DNA of 15,544 nt. It comes from Candidatus Parepulonipiscium sp. PG-Nun2H_MBin03. Its GTDB lineage: Bacteria > Bacillota > Clostridia > Lachnospirales > Cellulosilyticaceae. This document shows positions 1 to 6,842 of this stretch, one piece after another. The DNA lies in assembly GCA_001995005.1 (NCBI GenBank), contig MDJN01000117.1, forward strand, positions 1-15,544, in the 5' to 3' direction. The first letter of the stretch is position 1. The number at the start of each line of letters is the position of its first letter. The notes beneath the pieces were generated by a model that was not told where the DNA came from, ran no database searches, and worked only from the letters and a program-made list of their open reading frames with translations. The position numbers and the translations under genes are program-made.

Positions 1-1
1 A

Positions 2-922
2 ACAATTACACAAGTTAACGGAATAACTTCGGCTATACAAAATTTTGTTGACCCGCATAAAACTCAAGTAGTGTTTATGATATCAGACACCGCAATTACA
101 ATGAGTACAATAATCTCTGGTGCAATTATTACTATATGTGCAGCATTAGTTATAATTGGGGGAATAAAGAGAATTTCTAAAGTTGCTGAAATTGTTGTAC
201 CGATTATGGCGGTAACATATCTAACGCTAGGTTTGCTGGCAATAATTTGTAATATTAATTTAATTCCAGCAGCAATAAATGAAATAGTTGTAGGTGCATT
301 CAATCCGACAGCAGTTGCAGGAGGAATTGTTGGAATTACGATAAAAACTGCTATTCAAAAAGGCGTGGCGAGAGGAATTTTTTCCAACGAGGCTGGTCTT
401 GGTTCTGCACCAATAGCTGCAGCTGCAGCTTCTACTAAAGACCCTGTGCGACAAGGATTAGTAACAATGACAGGAACATTTATAGATACAATTATTATCT
501 GTACAATAACTGGTCTTACAATAGTTATGACAGGTGCTTGGCAACCAGAGCTGGGTTTAGCTGGTGCAGAAATCACAATGTTTGCATTTAGCGTAGCATT
601 ACCATTTTCTTCGACTATAAGCTCATTTTTATTAATGACCTGCTTAATATTTTTCGCATTTACAACTATTTTAGGTTGGGATTATTATGCAGAACGTTGT
701 ATTGAATATTTAGCAAAAGGTAAAGAATCATACGTGAAAATATATAGATGGGCATATATTTTGATGATATTTATAGGACCATACTTAACAGTTGCTGCCG
801 TTTGGACAATTGCAGATATCTTTAACGGACTGATGGCAATTCCAAATATTATAGCTCTTATAGCACTTTCTAAAGTAGTAAGTAACGAAACAAAGGCATA
901 TTTTGAAAATATTAATAAATAG
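2..922 (+). CDS. Na+/alanine (AGCS family) symporter, 3' part
   Basis: This is the C-terminal 306 residues of an amino-acid carrier of the alanine/glycine:cation symporter family, an inner-membrane protein that imports small neutral amino acids with Na+. The frame is open from the window's left edge, so the true start lies outside. AGCS proteins are usually about 450-480 residues, so roughly the first third is missing. The signature GVARGIFSNEAGLGSAP followed by an alanine run is the family's diagnostic segment, and DPVRQGLVTMTGTFIDTIII also fits it. Most of the protein is hydrophobic helices, ending in a short polar tail (KAYFENINK). An internal GTG at 71 is not the start, because coding sequence continues upstream of it. 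A hairpin directly after the stop probably ends the transcript. The family is secure; the substrate (alanine, glycine or other) is inferred. Confidence 0.93.
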   Translation, partial: TITQVNGITSAIQNFVDPHKTQVVFMISDTAITMSTIISGAIITICAALVIIGGIKRISKVAEIVVPIMAVTYLTLGLLAIICNINLIPAAINEIVVGAFNPTAVAGGIVGITIKTAIQKGVARGIFSNEAGLGSAPIAAAAASTKDPVRQGLVTMTGTFIDTIIICTITGLTIVMTGAWQPELGLAGAEITMFAFSVALPFSSTISSFLLMTCLIFFAFTTILGWDYYAERCIEYLAKGKESYVKIYRWAYILMIFIGPYLTVAAVWTIADIFNGLMAIPNIIALIALSKVVSNETKAYFENINK

Positions 923-925
923 GAG

Positions 926-966
926 AAACCTCCATATACTTTATTAAATAAGTTTGTGGAGGTTTT
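926..966 (+). terminator. Hairpin after symporter gene, overlapping the next gene's ribosome site
   Basis: AAACCTCCA (926-934) pairs perfectly with TGGAGGTTT (957-965), followed by TATT. The 22-base loop contains a further weak stem (ACTT 938-941 with AAGT 950-953). It begins four bases after the symporter stop and looks like an intrinsic terminator with a short U tract. The 3' arm contains GGAGG (958-962), seven bases before the ATG at 970, so the same bases serve as the Shine-Dalgarno of the next gene. The folded hairpin would hide that site. Confidence 0.65.
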
Positions 967-969
967 ATT

Positions 970-1650
970 ATGCGAAAAAAAATCTATTGCTATATTTGTT
1001 GCATTAATTTAACTAAAAAAGATGTATCTATACTAGTTGATGAAAAGATTTTTATTAATGAATTATTAAAAGGTCAAATAAATTCTTATAAAAGGGTAAG
1101 CTCAAGTTACCATCAGATTAGTGTTATGGCACAAGATGAACAGATATGTGATAAAAAATTAAACTTACGTCCAAACGCAAGCTATATATTGATAATATCT
1201 GAAAAAGCAAAGCAAGAAGACGAGTTTAAATGTGTTTGCATTGAAGAAAAAAATATTCTATTAAAAGAGACGGATTGTGCAATAAGAATTGCAAACTTTG
1301 CAAAGGAGATAAAAGATATTCAACTAGAAGTAAAAGATGCAGAAAGTAGACATATTAAGACTACGTATACAAATATAAGCCCATATCATATAATAAATCC
1401 TACTAATGTAGACAAATTAAAAATTATCGATAATCAGGCTAAAGAAACTAGGTTAAAGCTTCCTAAGCTTAAAAAGTATAGAATATATACTATTTTTTTG
1501 GTACATGACAAAGTATTTAAAATAATTTTAAATATAGACAAAACTTCATATAGCGGAAATAATATACAACCTGCGGAAAATATCCAAAAATTGCCTAAAC
1601 CAAAATTTAAGATTAAAAATAAAAAAAGTGTAGATACTAAACAAGAATAA
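970..1650 (+). CDS. Hypothetical lysine-rich protein, 226 aa
   Basis: I do not recognise this protein. It starts at an ATG with GGAGG seven bases upstream, and that ribosome site is the 3' arm of the preceding hairpin. The N-terminus holds a cysteine cluster (YCYICC, residues about 7-12) within a short hydrophobic stretch, but there is no convincing signal peptide or membrane helix. The rest is polar and mixed alpha/beta in appearance, and the last 30 residues are very basic (PKPKFKIKNKKS). There are no enzyme motifs. The length, ribosome site and uniform codon use support a real gene. No promoter of its own is evident, so expression may depend on read-through from the symporter gene. A role linked to the symporter is possible but rests only on position. 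Confidence 0.75.
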   Translation: MRKKIYCYICCINLTKKDVSILVDEKIFINELLKGQINSYKRVSSSYHQISVMAQDEQICDKKLNLRPNASYILIISEKAKQEDEFKCVCIEEKNILLKETDCAIRIANFAKEIKDIQLEVKDAESRHIKTTYTNISPYHIINPTNVDKLKIIDNQAKETRLKLPKLKKYRIYTIFLVHDKVFKIILNIDKTSYSGNNIQPAENIQKLPKPKFKIKNKKSVDTKQE

Positions 1651-1756
1651 ATATACTATTGTCATAGATAATTTGCTAAAACAATTTGCAATAGAAATAT
1701 AGGTTACAGAATAAGCTGCCATGTCACTTTGATTTGAAGAGAGAAATTTTGTTGAA

Positions 1757-1806
1757 TAGGTGGTGTCTATGTAAGTTTTATGGATACTGCCTACACCTCT
1801 TTTTTT
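1757..1806 (+). terminator. Probable intrinsic terminator, or 3' end of a small RNA
   Basis: TAGGTGGTGTCTA (1757-1769) can pair with TGGATACTGCCTA (1781-1793) over 13 positions, with several G-U pairs and an 11-base loop. Alternatively AGGTG (1758-1762) pairs with CACCT (1794-1798), which brings the stem next to the run of seven T (1800-1806). The two folds share bases and exclude each other at the base of the stem. It lies about 107 bases after the stop at 1650, so it could end the orphan gene's transcript or a separate small RNA. Confidence 0.5.
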
Positions 1807-1817
1807 AGACCTACTAA

Positions 1818-1907
1818 ATGTTAAAAAATTATTTCGTTAAAATAAGGTGAATTAGATTAAATTAGGAAGATTACTGTAACGAAAATAATAATTATGTTAA
1901 AAAATTA
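1818..1907. repeat. 14-base direct repeat with an imperfect inverted repeat upstream of the operon promoter
   Basis: ATGTTAAAAAATTA occurs exactly at 1818-1831 and 1894-1907, 76 bases apart. Overlapping it, TTATTTCGTTA (1829-1839) faces TAACGAAAATAA (1877-1888) as an inverted repeat with a one-base bulge. The second copy ends ten bases before the -35 box of the operon promoter, a plausible place for regulator sites. The AT-rich composition makes chance repeats more likely, so confidence in function is low. Confidence 0.35.
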
Positions 1908-1916
1908 AGTTTTTGC

Positions 1917-1945
1917 TTGTAACATAATATAAAATCGAGTATAAT
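1917..1945 (+). promoter_or_regulatory. Sigma-A-type promoter of the decarboxylase operon
   Basis: TTGTAA (1917-1922) is followed, after a 17-base spacer, by a perfect TATAAT (1940-1945). Transcription would start near 1952, giving a leader of about 47 bases before the ATG at 1999. No other promoter of similar quality is seen before the operon. Confidence 0.6.
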
Positions 1946-1998
1946 TATCTAGACTTTATGTTTTACCAACTTTATTATTAAGAATATGGAGGGGTTAG

Positions 1999-3390
1999 AT
2001 GAAAAATTTAATGGCTAGAAACAAAATCTCTGCTTTGTTTGATGCAAATAGTTTTGTAGAAATTGGAGCATTGATAAAAAGTAAAAGCACAGCTTTTTCT
2101 TTATCTTCTGAAGACACATTAACAGATGGTGTAGTGTGCGGTTACGGGACAGTAGGTGGCAAACTTGTATATGCTTGTGCTCAAGATGAATCAATCATGA
2201 ATGGTGCATTGGGAGAGATGCATACAAGAAAAATCATTAAAACTTATGATGAGGCAAAAAAAGTAGGTGCACCTGTTGTAATGTTTTTATGTACTACGGG
2301 AGTACGCTTAGAAGAAGGGGTTGATACCCTAGAATGGTATGGAAAACTTTACAAAACTATGGCTAAGGCAAAAGGTGTTGTACCTCAAATTACAATAGTG
2401 TGTGGTAAAGCACAAGGTGGTGTGGCTATACTTTGTGGAATGAGTGATTTTGTATTTATGGATAGTAAAAATGCAAAAGTATTTTTAGCAAGTACAAATA
2501 CTATGGAAGACAAAAATGCAAAACTAGATGATATTCAAACTAGTAGTGTACATGCATCTAAAAGTGGCTTAGCACAATTTGCGGGAGATGAAGCCTACAT
2601 AACGGCTCATGTGAAAGAATTAATTTCAATTATTCCTAGCAATTACTTAGATAGTAATTATGTAGAGTGCTCAGATGATTTAAACAGAGTCGATGCATCT
2701 TTAAATAATTTTGATTTTGTTACACAAGATGTGACTAAAATTATAACAAGTATTGCAGATAATAATAAATATATTGCAATAAGTGAGGAATTTGGTAAGA
2801 GCGTAACTACAGGCTTTATTAAATTAAATGGTGCAACTATTGGGGTAATAGCAAATGCAGATAAAGGTATTTGTATAGAAGGCATAAAAAAATCTAATAA
2901 AATCTTACAATTTTGTAAAAGTTTTAATTTGCCAATTTTAACATTAGTAAATGTAACTCACTTTGCGTCTAGTATAGACAGTGAGCAAAACGGTATCATA
3001 GAGCAATTTAGTGAATTTGTTCTAAAAGTAGCAACAGCTGAAATTCCAAAGGTTAGTGTAATTTTAAATGATGCATTTGGCACACCTTATGTGATTATGA
3101 ACTCTGGACACATAGGAGCAGATGTAGTATATGCTTGGCCAACAGCAAATATCAGCCTTATGCCAACAGATAGTGCAATAAAAATTATGTATTCAGAAGA
3201 GCTAGCATCAGGTACGGTGTCACAAGAGAAATTAAATGAATTAGTTCAAGAATATAACGCGCAAAATAGCGGTGTGAATGGTGTGGCATCACGTGGGTAT
3301 ATAGATGATATTATTGAGCCTGGTGCAACGAGAAAACGTTTAATAGCAGCTTTTGAAATGTTATATACAAAAGGATATAATAAGAGATAG
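1999..3390 (+). CDS. Biotin-dependent acyl-CoA carboxyltransferase subunit (MmdA/PccB-like, divergent)
   Basis: This 463-residue crotonase-fold carboxyltransferase should move CO2 between an acyl-CoA ester (probably methylmalonyl-CoA or similar) and carrier-bound biotin. It opens a five-gene operon and has a strong ribosome site (GGAGGGG). Family landmarks are LFDANSFVEIG near the N-terminus, GVVCGYGTVGG (about 44-54), the oxyanion-type GKAQGGVA (about 136-143) in the first half, and GADVVYAWPTANISLMPTD (about 373-391) in the second. It differs from classical MmdA/PccB in lacking about 40 N-terminal residues. The usual GGARIQE is replaced by TGVRLEEG, the GFLPG segment by HFASS, and the second-half GGSYLAM-type glycines by GTPYVIM. 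These changes make the exact CoA substrate uncertain. Membership of the carboxyltransferase family is secure. Confidence 0.88.
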   Translation: MKNLMARNKISALFDANSFVEIGALIKSKSTAFSLSSEDTLTDGVVCGYGTVGGKLVYACAQDESIMNGALGEMHTRKIIKTYDEAKKVGAPVVMFLCTTGVRLEEGVDTLEWYGKLYKTMAKAKGVVPQITIVCGKAQGGVAILCGMSDFVFMDSKNAKVFLASTNTMEDKNAKLDDIQTSSVHASKSGLAQFAGDEAYITAHVKELISIIPSNYLDSNYVECSDDLNRVDASLNNFDFVTQDVTKIITSIADNNKYIAISEEFGKSVTTGFIKLNGATIGVIANADKGICIEGIKKSNKILQFCKSFNLPILTLVNVTHFASSIDSEQNGIIEQFSEFVLKVATAEIPKVSVILNDAFGTPYVIMNSGHIGADVVYAWPTANISLMPTDSAIKIMYSEELASGTVSQEKLNELVQEYNAQNSGVNGVASRGYIDDIIEPGATRKRLIAAFEMLYTKGYNKR

Positions 3391-3401
3391 GAGTGAGAGT
3401 A

Positions 3402-3710
3402 TTGTCTAACTTTATGGCAGGATTTAGTACTTTTTTAATCGGTATATTAATGGTATTTATTGCTCTTTTACTGCTAATAGTTCTTATTCAATGCGTTGGA
3501 AAAGTTATAGGTAATATGGAACAACAAAAAACTGTAGCAACTCCTGTAACGCCAGTTACGCCTGTTATGGAACCAAAAAAAGTAGTGGAAGAACCAGTGG
3601 TAGTTGTAGATGATTGTGAGATTGTTGCAGTAATAGCATCGGTAATAGCATTAAGCTTAGGTACGACTACTGATAAGTTGCAAGTTAAATCATTAAGAAG
3701 AATTAGATAA
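3402..3710 (+). CDS. Small membrane subunit of Na+-pumping decarboxylase (OadG/gamma family)
   Basis: This 102-residue protein has one N-terminal membrane helix (about residues 7-31), then a Pro/Val/Thr linker (TPVTPVTPV), an acidic patch, and a C-terminal VAVIASVIALSLG segment ending in SLRRIR. That is the typical layout of the OadG/MmdD subunit, which joins the peripheral carboxyltransferase and biotin carrier to the membrane beta subunit. The frame is open from a GTG at 3393, but that codon overlaps the ribosome site AGGAG (3389-3393). TTG at 3402 has ideal 8-base spacing and is preferred, while ATG 3414 is too far away. It lies 11 bases after the carboxyltransferase stop, so it is probably cotranscribed and translationally coupled. 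Confidence 0.82.
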   Translation: MSNFMAGFSTFLIGILMVFIALLLLIVLIQCVGKVIGNMEQQKTVATPVTPVTPVMEPKKVVEEPVVVVDDCEIVAVIASVIALSLGTTTDKLQVKSLRRIR

Positions 3711-3728
3711 TAAATGGAGGGTATTTTA

Positions 3729-4103
3729 ATGAGAAAATTTCAGGTAAATGTAAACGGAAAAGCTTATGAAGTAGAAGTAGAAGAATTAGGTGCAGGAGCG
3801 AGTATGTCACCAGTGGCTATGGCAGCTCCAGTAGCAGCAGCCCCTGCTGTTGCGGCTCCTGTAGTAGCAGCTCCTGCAAGTGTTGGAGCTGGAGAAAAGG
3901 TTGTTGCACCGATGCCTGGTAAAATTGTGGCAGTAAAAGTAAGTGTAGGTCAAGAAGTAAAAGAAGGGGATTTGGTTGCGGTTCTTGAGGCTATGAAAAT
4001 GGAAAATGAGATATTTGCAAGTGCATCCGGTAAAATTACTTCTATTGTAAAACAAGTTGGAGATGCAGTAGAAGGAAATGATGTAATTGTAACGATAGCT
4101 TAA
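3729..4103 (+). CDS. Biotin carboxyl carrier protein of the decarboxylase
   Basis: This 124-residue biotin carrier has a short N-terminal beta segment (FQVNVNGKAYEVEVEEL), a flexible Ala/Pro/Val-rich linker (about residues 22-55) and a C-terminal biotinyl domain. The domain carries VVAPMPGKIVAV and the biotinylation motif EAMKMENEI, with K90 as the biotin-bearing lysine. It shuttles carboxyl groups between the carboxyltransferase subunits and the membrane pump. The start is ATG 3729, eight bases after GGAGG (3716-3720); an in-frame ATG at 3714 runs into the ribosome site itself and is rejected. The layout matches MmdC/GcdC and the transcarboxylase 1.3S subunit. It is the only biotin domain in the operon, so both carboxyltransferase subunits probably share it. 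Confidence 0.93.
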   Translation: MRKFQVNVNGKAYEVEVEELGAGASMSPVAMAAPVAAAPAVAAPVVAAPASVGAGEKVVAPMPGKIVAVKVSVGQEVKEGDLVAVLEAMKMENEIFASASGKITSIVKQVGDAVEGNDVIVTIA

Positions 4104-4136
4104 TTCCATAAAAAATCTAAATAGGAGGATTAGCCA

Positions 4137-5267
4137 ATGAACACAATGGATGTTTTAGTACAATCTATAGCAAACTTTGCAGCCGAATCAGGCTTTATGA
4201 GACTGAATTTCGGTTATATAGTAATGATTGTTATTGCATGTGTACTACTTTATTTAGCAATTGCTAAAGGTTTTGAGCCTTTATTGTTAGTTCCGATAGC
4301 GTTTGGTATATTGTTAGTAAATTTACCAGGCATTGGGATAAAAGATGAGGGAGGATTAATGTATTACCTATCTTTAGGTAAAGATTTAGGAATTTATCCG
4401 CCTCTTATATTTATAGGTGTTGGAGCCATGACAGATTTTGGCCCACTTATTGCAAATCCAAAAAGCTTATTATTGGGTGCAGCAGCACAAATAGGTATAT
4501 TTGTTGCCTTTTTAGGTGCGTTATTAATCGGATTTACGCCAGAACAAGCAGCAGCTATAGGTATTATTGGTGGGGCAGATGGCCCAACTTCAATTTATAC
4601 TGCGACTAAACTTGCTCCAGAATTATTGGGTGCGATAGCCGTAGCAGCCTATTCATATATGGCGTTGGTACCAGTTATTCAACCGCCTGTTATGAGAATG
4701 CTAACTTCAAAAGAGAATAGAATGATAAAAATGGAACAGTTACGCCCTGTTTCTTCAACAGAAAAGATAGTATTCCCAATTATAGTTACAATATCAGTTA
4801 CACTGCTACTTCCTTCTGCAGGAACATTAGTGGGTATGCTTATGTTTGGTAACTTATTAAAAGAAGTAAAATCAACATCTCGTCTTGCAGAGGTTGCAAG
4901 TAACGGACTTATGTCAACTATTACTATCTTATTAGGTTTAAGTGTTGGTACTTCTACTAGTGCAGATAAATTTTTAACTGTGGAGACATTAGGAATTTTA
5001 TGCCTAGGATTATTTGCATTTGTTATCGGTACAGGTACAGGCGTAGTATTTGGTAATATTATGTGTAACATGACTGGTAAAAAAGTTAATCCATTAATAG
5101 GAGCTGCTGGTGTATCAGCCGTGCCAATGGCAGCACGTGTTGTTCAAAAAGTAGGACAACAAGAAAATCCATCAAACTTTTTATTAATGCATGCTATGGG
5201 ACCAAATGTTGCAGGAGTAATCGGTTCGGCGATTGCTGCTGGTGTTATGTTATCGATTTATTCTTAA
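4137..5267 (+). CDS. oadB: Na+-translocating decarboxylase, beta subunit (membrane pump)
   Basis: This is a 376-residue multi-pass membrane protein of the OadB/GcdB/MmdB family. It takes the carboxyl group from carboxybiotin, releases CO2 and exports Na+. The hallmark GGADGPTSIY (about residues 145-154) contains the family's essential aspartate, D148. Other typical segments are PPLIFIGVGAMTDFGPLI (about 88-105), LLGLSVGTSTSADKFL (about 265-280) and VNPLIGAAGVSAVPMAARV near the C-terminus. Its length matches the family. The ribosome site AGGAGG lies a few bases upstream of the ATG. It sits 33 bases after the biotin carrier gene in the order carboxyltransferase, gamma, carrier, beta seen in methylmalonyl-CoA decarboxylase operons. 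The symbol follows the best-known family member; mmdB would be equally fair. Confidence 0.95.
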   Translation: MNTMDVLVQSIANFAAESGFMRLNFGYIVMIVIACVLLYLAIAKGFEPLLLVPIAFGILLVNLPGIGIKDEGGLMYYLSLGKDLGIYPPLIFIGVGAMTDFGPLIANPKSLLLGAAAQIGIFVAFLGALLIGFTPEQAAAIGIIGGADGPTSIYTATKLAPELLGAIAVAAYSYMALVPVIQPPVMRMLTSKENRMIKMEQLRPVSSTEKIVFPIIVTISVTLLLPSAGTLVGMLMFGNLLKEVKSTSRLAEVASNGLMSTITILLGLSVGTSTSADKFLTVETLGILCLGLFAFVIGTGTGVVFGNIMCNMTGKKVNPLIGAAGVSAVPMAARVVQKVGQQENPSNFLLMHAMGPNVAGVIGSAIAAGVMLSIYS

Positions 5268-5288
5268 AAATTAAGGGGGTAAAAAATA

Positions 5289-6692
5289 ATGGAAAAACGA
5301 CCAGTTAAAATTATGGATACAACATTACGTGACTCTCACCAATCTTTGATTGCGACACGTATGCCAACTGAGGATATGCTACCTATTTTATCTAAGATGG
5401 ACCAAGTAGGCTTTCATGCCTTAGAAGTATGGGGAGGTGCTACCTTTGATGCGTGTTTACGTTTCTTAAAGGAAGACCCGTGGGAAAGATTACGCAAAAT
5501 TAGAGCAGGTGCTCCTAAAACTAAGCTTCAAATGTTATTTAGAGGACAAAATATACTAGGATATAGACACTACGCAGATGATGTGGTTGAATATTTCGTA
5601 CAAAAAAGTCTTGCTAATGGTATTGATATTATAAGAATATTTGATGCCCTAAATGATATGAGAAACTTACAAACTGCAGTTACTGCAAGTAATAAAGAAA
5701 AAGGTCATGCACAAGTTGCTATTTCTTATACGTTAAGTGAAGTGCATACATTAGAATACTATATACAATTGGCCAAAGACATAGAAAATATGGGTGCTAA
5801 TTCTATATGTATAAAAGATATGGCTGGATTATTGGTGCCATATAAGGCAGATGAATTAATTACCGCACTTAAAGGTGCAGTTAAGATACCAATTCAATTG
5901 CATACTCACTATACAAGTGGAGTAGCTTCTATGACATATCTTAAAGCTGTAGAAGCTGGGTGTGATGTAATTGATACTGCTATGTCACCTTTTGCATTAG
6001 GAACGTCTCAGCCAGCAACAGAAGTTATGGTAGCGGCATTTAAAGATACGCCATATGATACAGGGTATGATATGGAATTATTAAGTGAGATTGCAGAGTA
6101 CTTTAGACCTCTAAGAGAAAAAGCATTAGAGAGTGGATTATTAAATCCAAAGATGCTATCTGTAGATATAAACACTCTTCTATACCAAGTGCCAGGGGGT
6201 ATGTTATCAAACCTTGTATCTCAGCTTAAGCAACAAAATGCAGAAGACAAATTCTATGATGTATTACAAGAAATTCCACGAGTTCGTGAAGACTTTGGAT
6301 TTATCCCTCTTGTTACACCAACTAGCCAAATTGTTGGTAACCAAGCGGTTCTTAACGTTCTTGCAGGCCAAAGATATAAGATGGTTTCAAAAGAAGCTAA
6401 AGGTATTGTAAAAGGAGATTATGGTGAAACTCCAGTACCAATTTCTGATGAAGTTGTTAAAACAATTATAGGAAATGAAACTCGTATTACGTGTCGACCA
6501 GCTGATAATATTAAGCCAGAGCTTGAAAAGCTTAAGAAAGAAGGGGCAACATATGCTCAACAAGATGAAGATATCTTATCATATGCTCTGTTCCCTCAAG
6601 TAGCAACTGAGTTCTTTGAATATAGAGAAGCTCAACAAACTAAAGTAGATCCAACTCTTGCAGATAAGGCTAATAAAGCTTATCCTATATAA
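5289..6692 (+). CDS. oadA: Oxaloacetate decarboxylase alpha / transcarboxylase 5S-type subunit
   Basis: This 467-residue TIM-barrel keto-acid carboxyltransferase is of the pyruvate carboxylase/OadA/5S family and exchanges a carboxyl group between oxaloacetate (to pyruvate) and biotin. Active-site features are present: TTLRDSHQSLIATR with metal ligand D15, CIKDMAGLL with the lysine expected to be carbamylated (K176), and QLHTHYTSG with metal-binding H205 and H207. The C-terminal conserved domain (PLVTPTSQIVGNQAV onward) is present. The protein stops at KANKAYPI with no linker or biotin domain, unlike Klebsiella-type OadA and like the transcarboxylase 5S subunit. It must therefore use a separate carrier, and one lies two genes upstream. 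A ribosome site (AAGGGGG) precedes the ATG. This is the last gene of the operon, closed by the hairpin at 6702. Confidence 0.94.
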   Translation: MEKRPVKIMDTTLRDSHQSLIATRMPTEDMLPILSKMDQVGFHALEVWGGATFDACLRFLKEDPWERLRKIRAGAPKTKLQMLFRGQNILGYRHYADDVVEYFVQKSLANGIDIIRIFDALNDMRNLQTAVTASNKEKGHAQVAISYTLSEVHTLEYYIQLAKDIENMGANSICIKDMAGLLVPYKADELITALKGAVKIPIQLHTHYTSGVASMTYLKAVEAGCDVIDTAMSPFALGTSQPATEVMVAAFKDTPYDTGYDMELLSEIAEYFRPLREKALESGLLNPKMLSVDINTLLYQVPGGMLSNLVSQLKQQNAEDKFYDVLQEIPRVREDFGFIPLVTPTSQIVGNQAVLNVLAGQRYKMVSKEAKGIVKGDYGETPVPISDEVVKTIIGNETRITCRPADNIKPELEKLKKEGATYAQQDEDILSYALFPQVATEFFEYREAQQTKVDPTLADKANKAYPI

Positions 6693-6701
6693 AATTAACT
6701 T

Positions 6702-6730
6702 AAAAGGCATGCCAATTTGGTATGCCTTTT
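6702..6730 (+). terminator. Strong intrinsic terminator of the decarboxylase operon
   Basis: AAAAGGCATGCC (6702-6713) pairs with GGTATGCCTTTT (6719-6730) as a 12-base stem with one G-U pair and a 5-base loop (AATTT), starting nine bases after the oadA stop. A symmetrical A/T flank lets it work in either direction. Confidence 0.9.
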
Positions 6731-6779
6731 AAAATGAGTTTTAACCCATAAAAAGGAATTTTTCTAATATGCATTTTTA

Positions 6780-6809
6780 TTGCAAAAGGATAGGTGCATA
6801 TGGTATAAT
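6780..6809 (+). promoter_or_regulatory. Promoter of the stalk-domain protein gene
   Basis: TTGCAA (6780-6785), an 18-base spacer and a perfect TATAAT (6804-6809) preceded by TGG, giving an extended -10 (TGGTATAAT). The gene's ribosome site (AGAGGAGA) follows about 20 bases downstream. Confidence 0.65.
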
Positions 6810-6842
6810 TAGTCTAAATATAATAGAAAGAGGAGAATATTT

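Larger units (their letters stand above)
1651..1998. other. Non-coding stretch before the decarboxylase operon
   Basis: These 348 bases contain no convincing reading frame. They hold, in order: a weak inverted repeat CTATTG (1656-1661) / CAATAG (1689-1694); a long hairpin with a T run (1757-1806); a 14-base direct repeat (1818-1831 and 1894-1907); an imperfect inverted repeat (1829-1839 and 1877-1888); a good sigma-A-type promoter (1917-1945); and the ribosome site GGAGGGG (1988-1994). I could not match the stretch to a known riboswitch or RNA class by eye. Confidence 0.7.

Noticed and set aside
64..576. Minus-strand open frames within the symporter gene
   Set aside because: The plus strand carries clear AGCS family motifs; the minus frames have no ribosome site or recognisable features.
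1651..1998. 6S RNA, T-box or other known riboswitch before the decarboxylase operon
   Set aside because: No T-box AGGGTGG-type sequence, no closing stem of a 6S-like RNA, and no known aptamer core was found by eye.
1999..3390. Calling the carboxyltransferase a confirmed methylmalonyl-CoA decarboxylase alpha subunit (mmdA)
   Set aside because: Operon order fits, but several canonical active-site segments are altered, so the substrate is left open.
3393..3401. GTG 3393 as start of the OadG-like protein
   Set aside because: It overlaps the AGGAG ribosome site; TTG 3402 has correct 8-base spacing.
3714..3728. ATG 3714 as start of the biotin carrier
   Set aside because: It runs directly into the GGAGG ribosome site; ATG 3729 has normal spacing and gives the typical N-terminus MRKFQVNVNG.
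4679..5071. Minus-strand 130-residue frame within oadB
   Set aside because: Antisense shadow of a conserved membrane protein gene; no independent signals.
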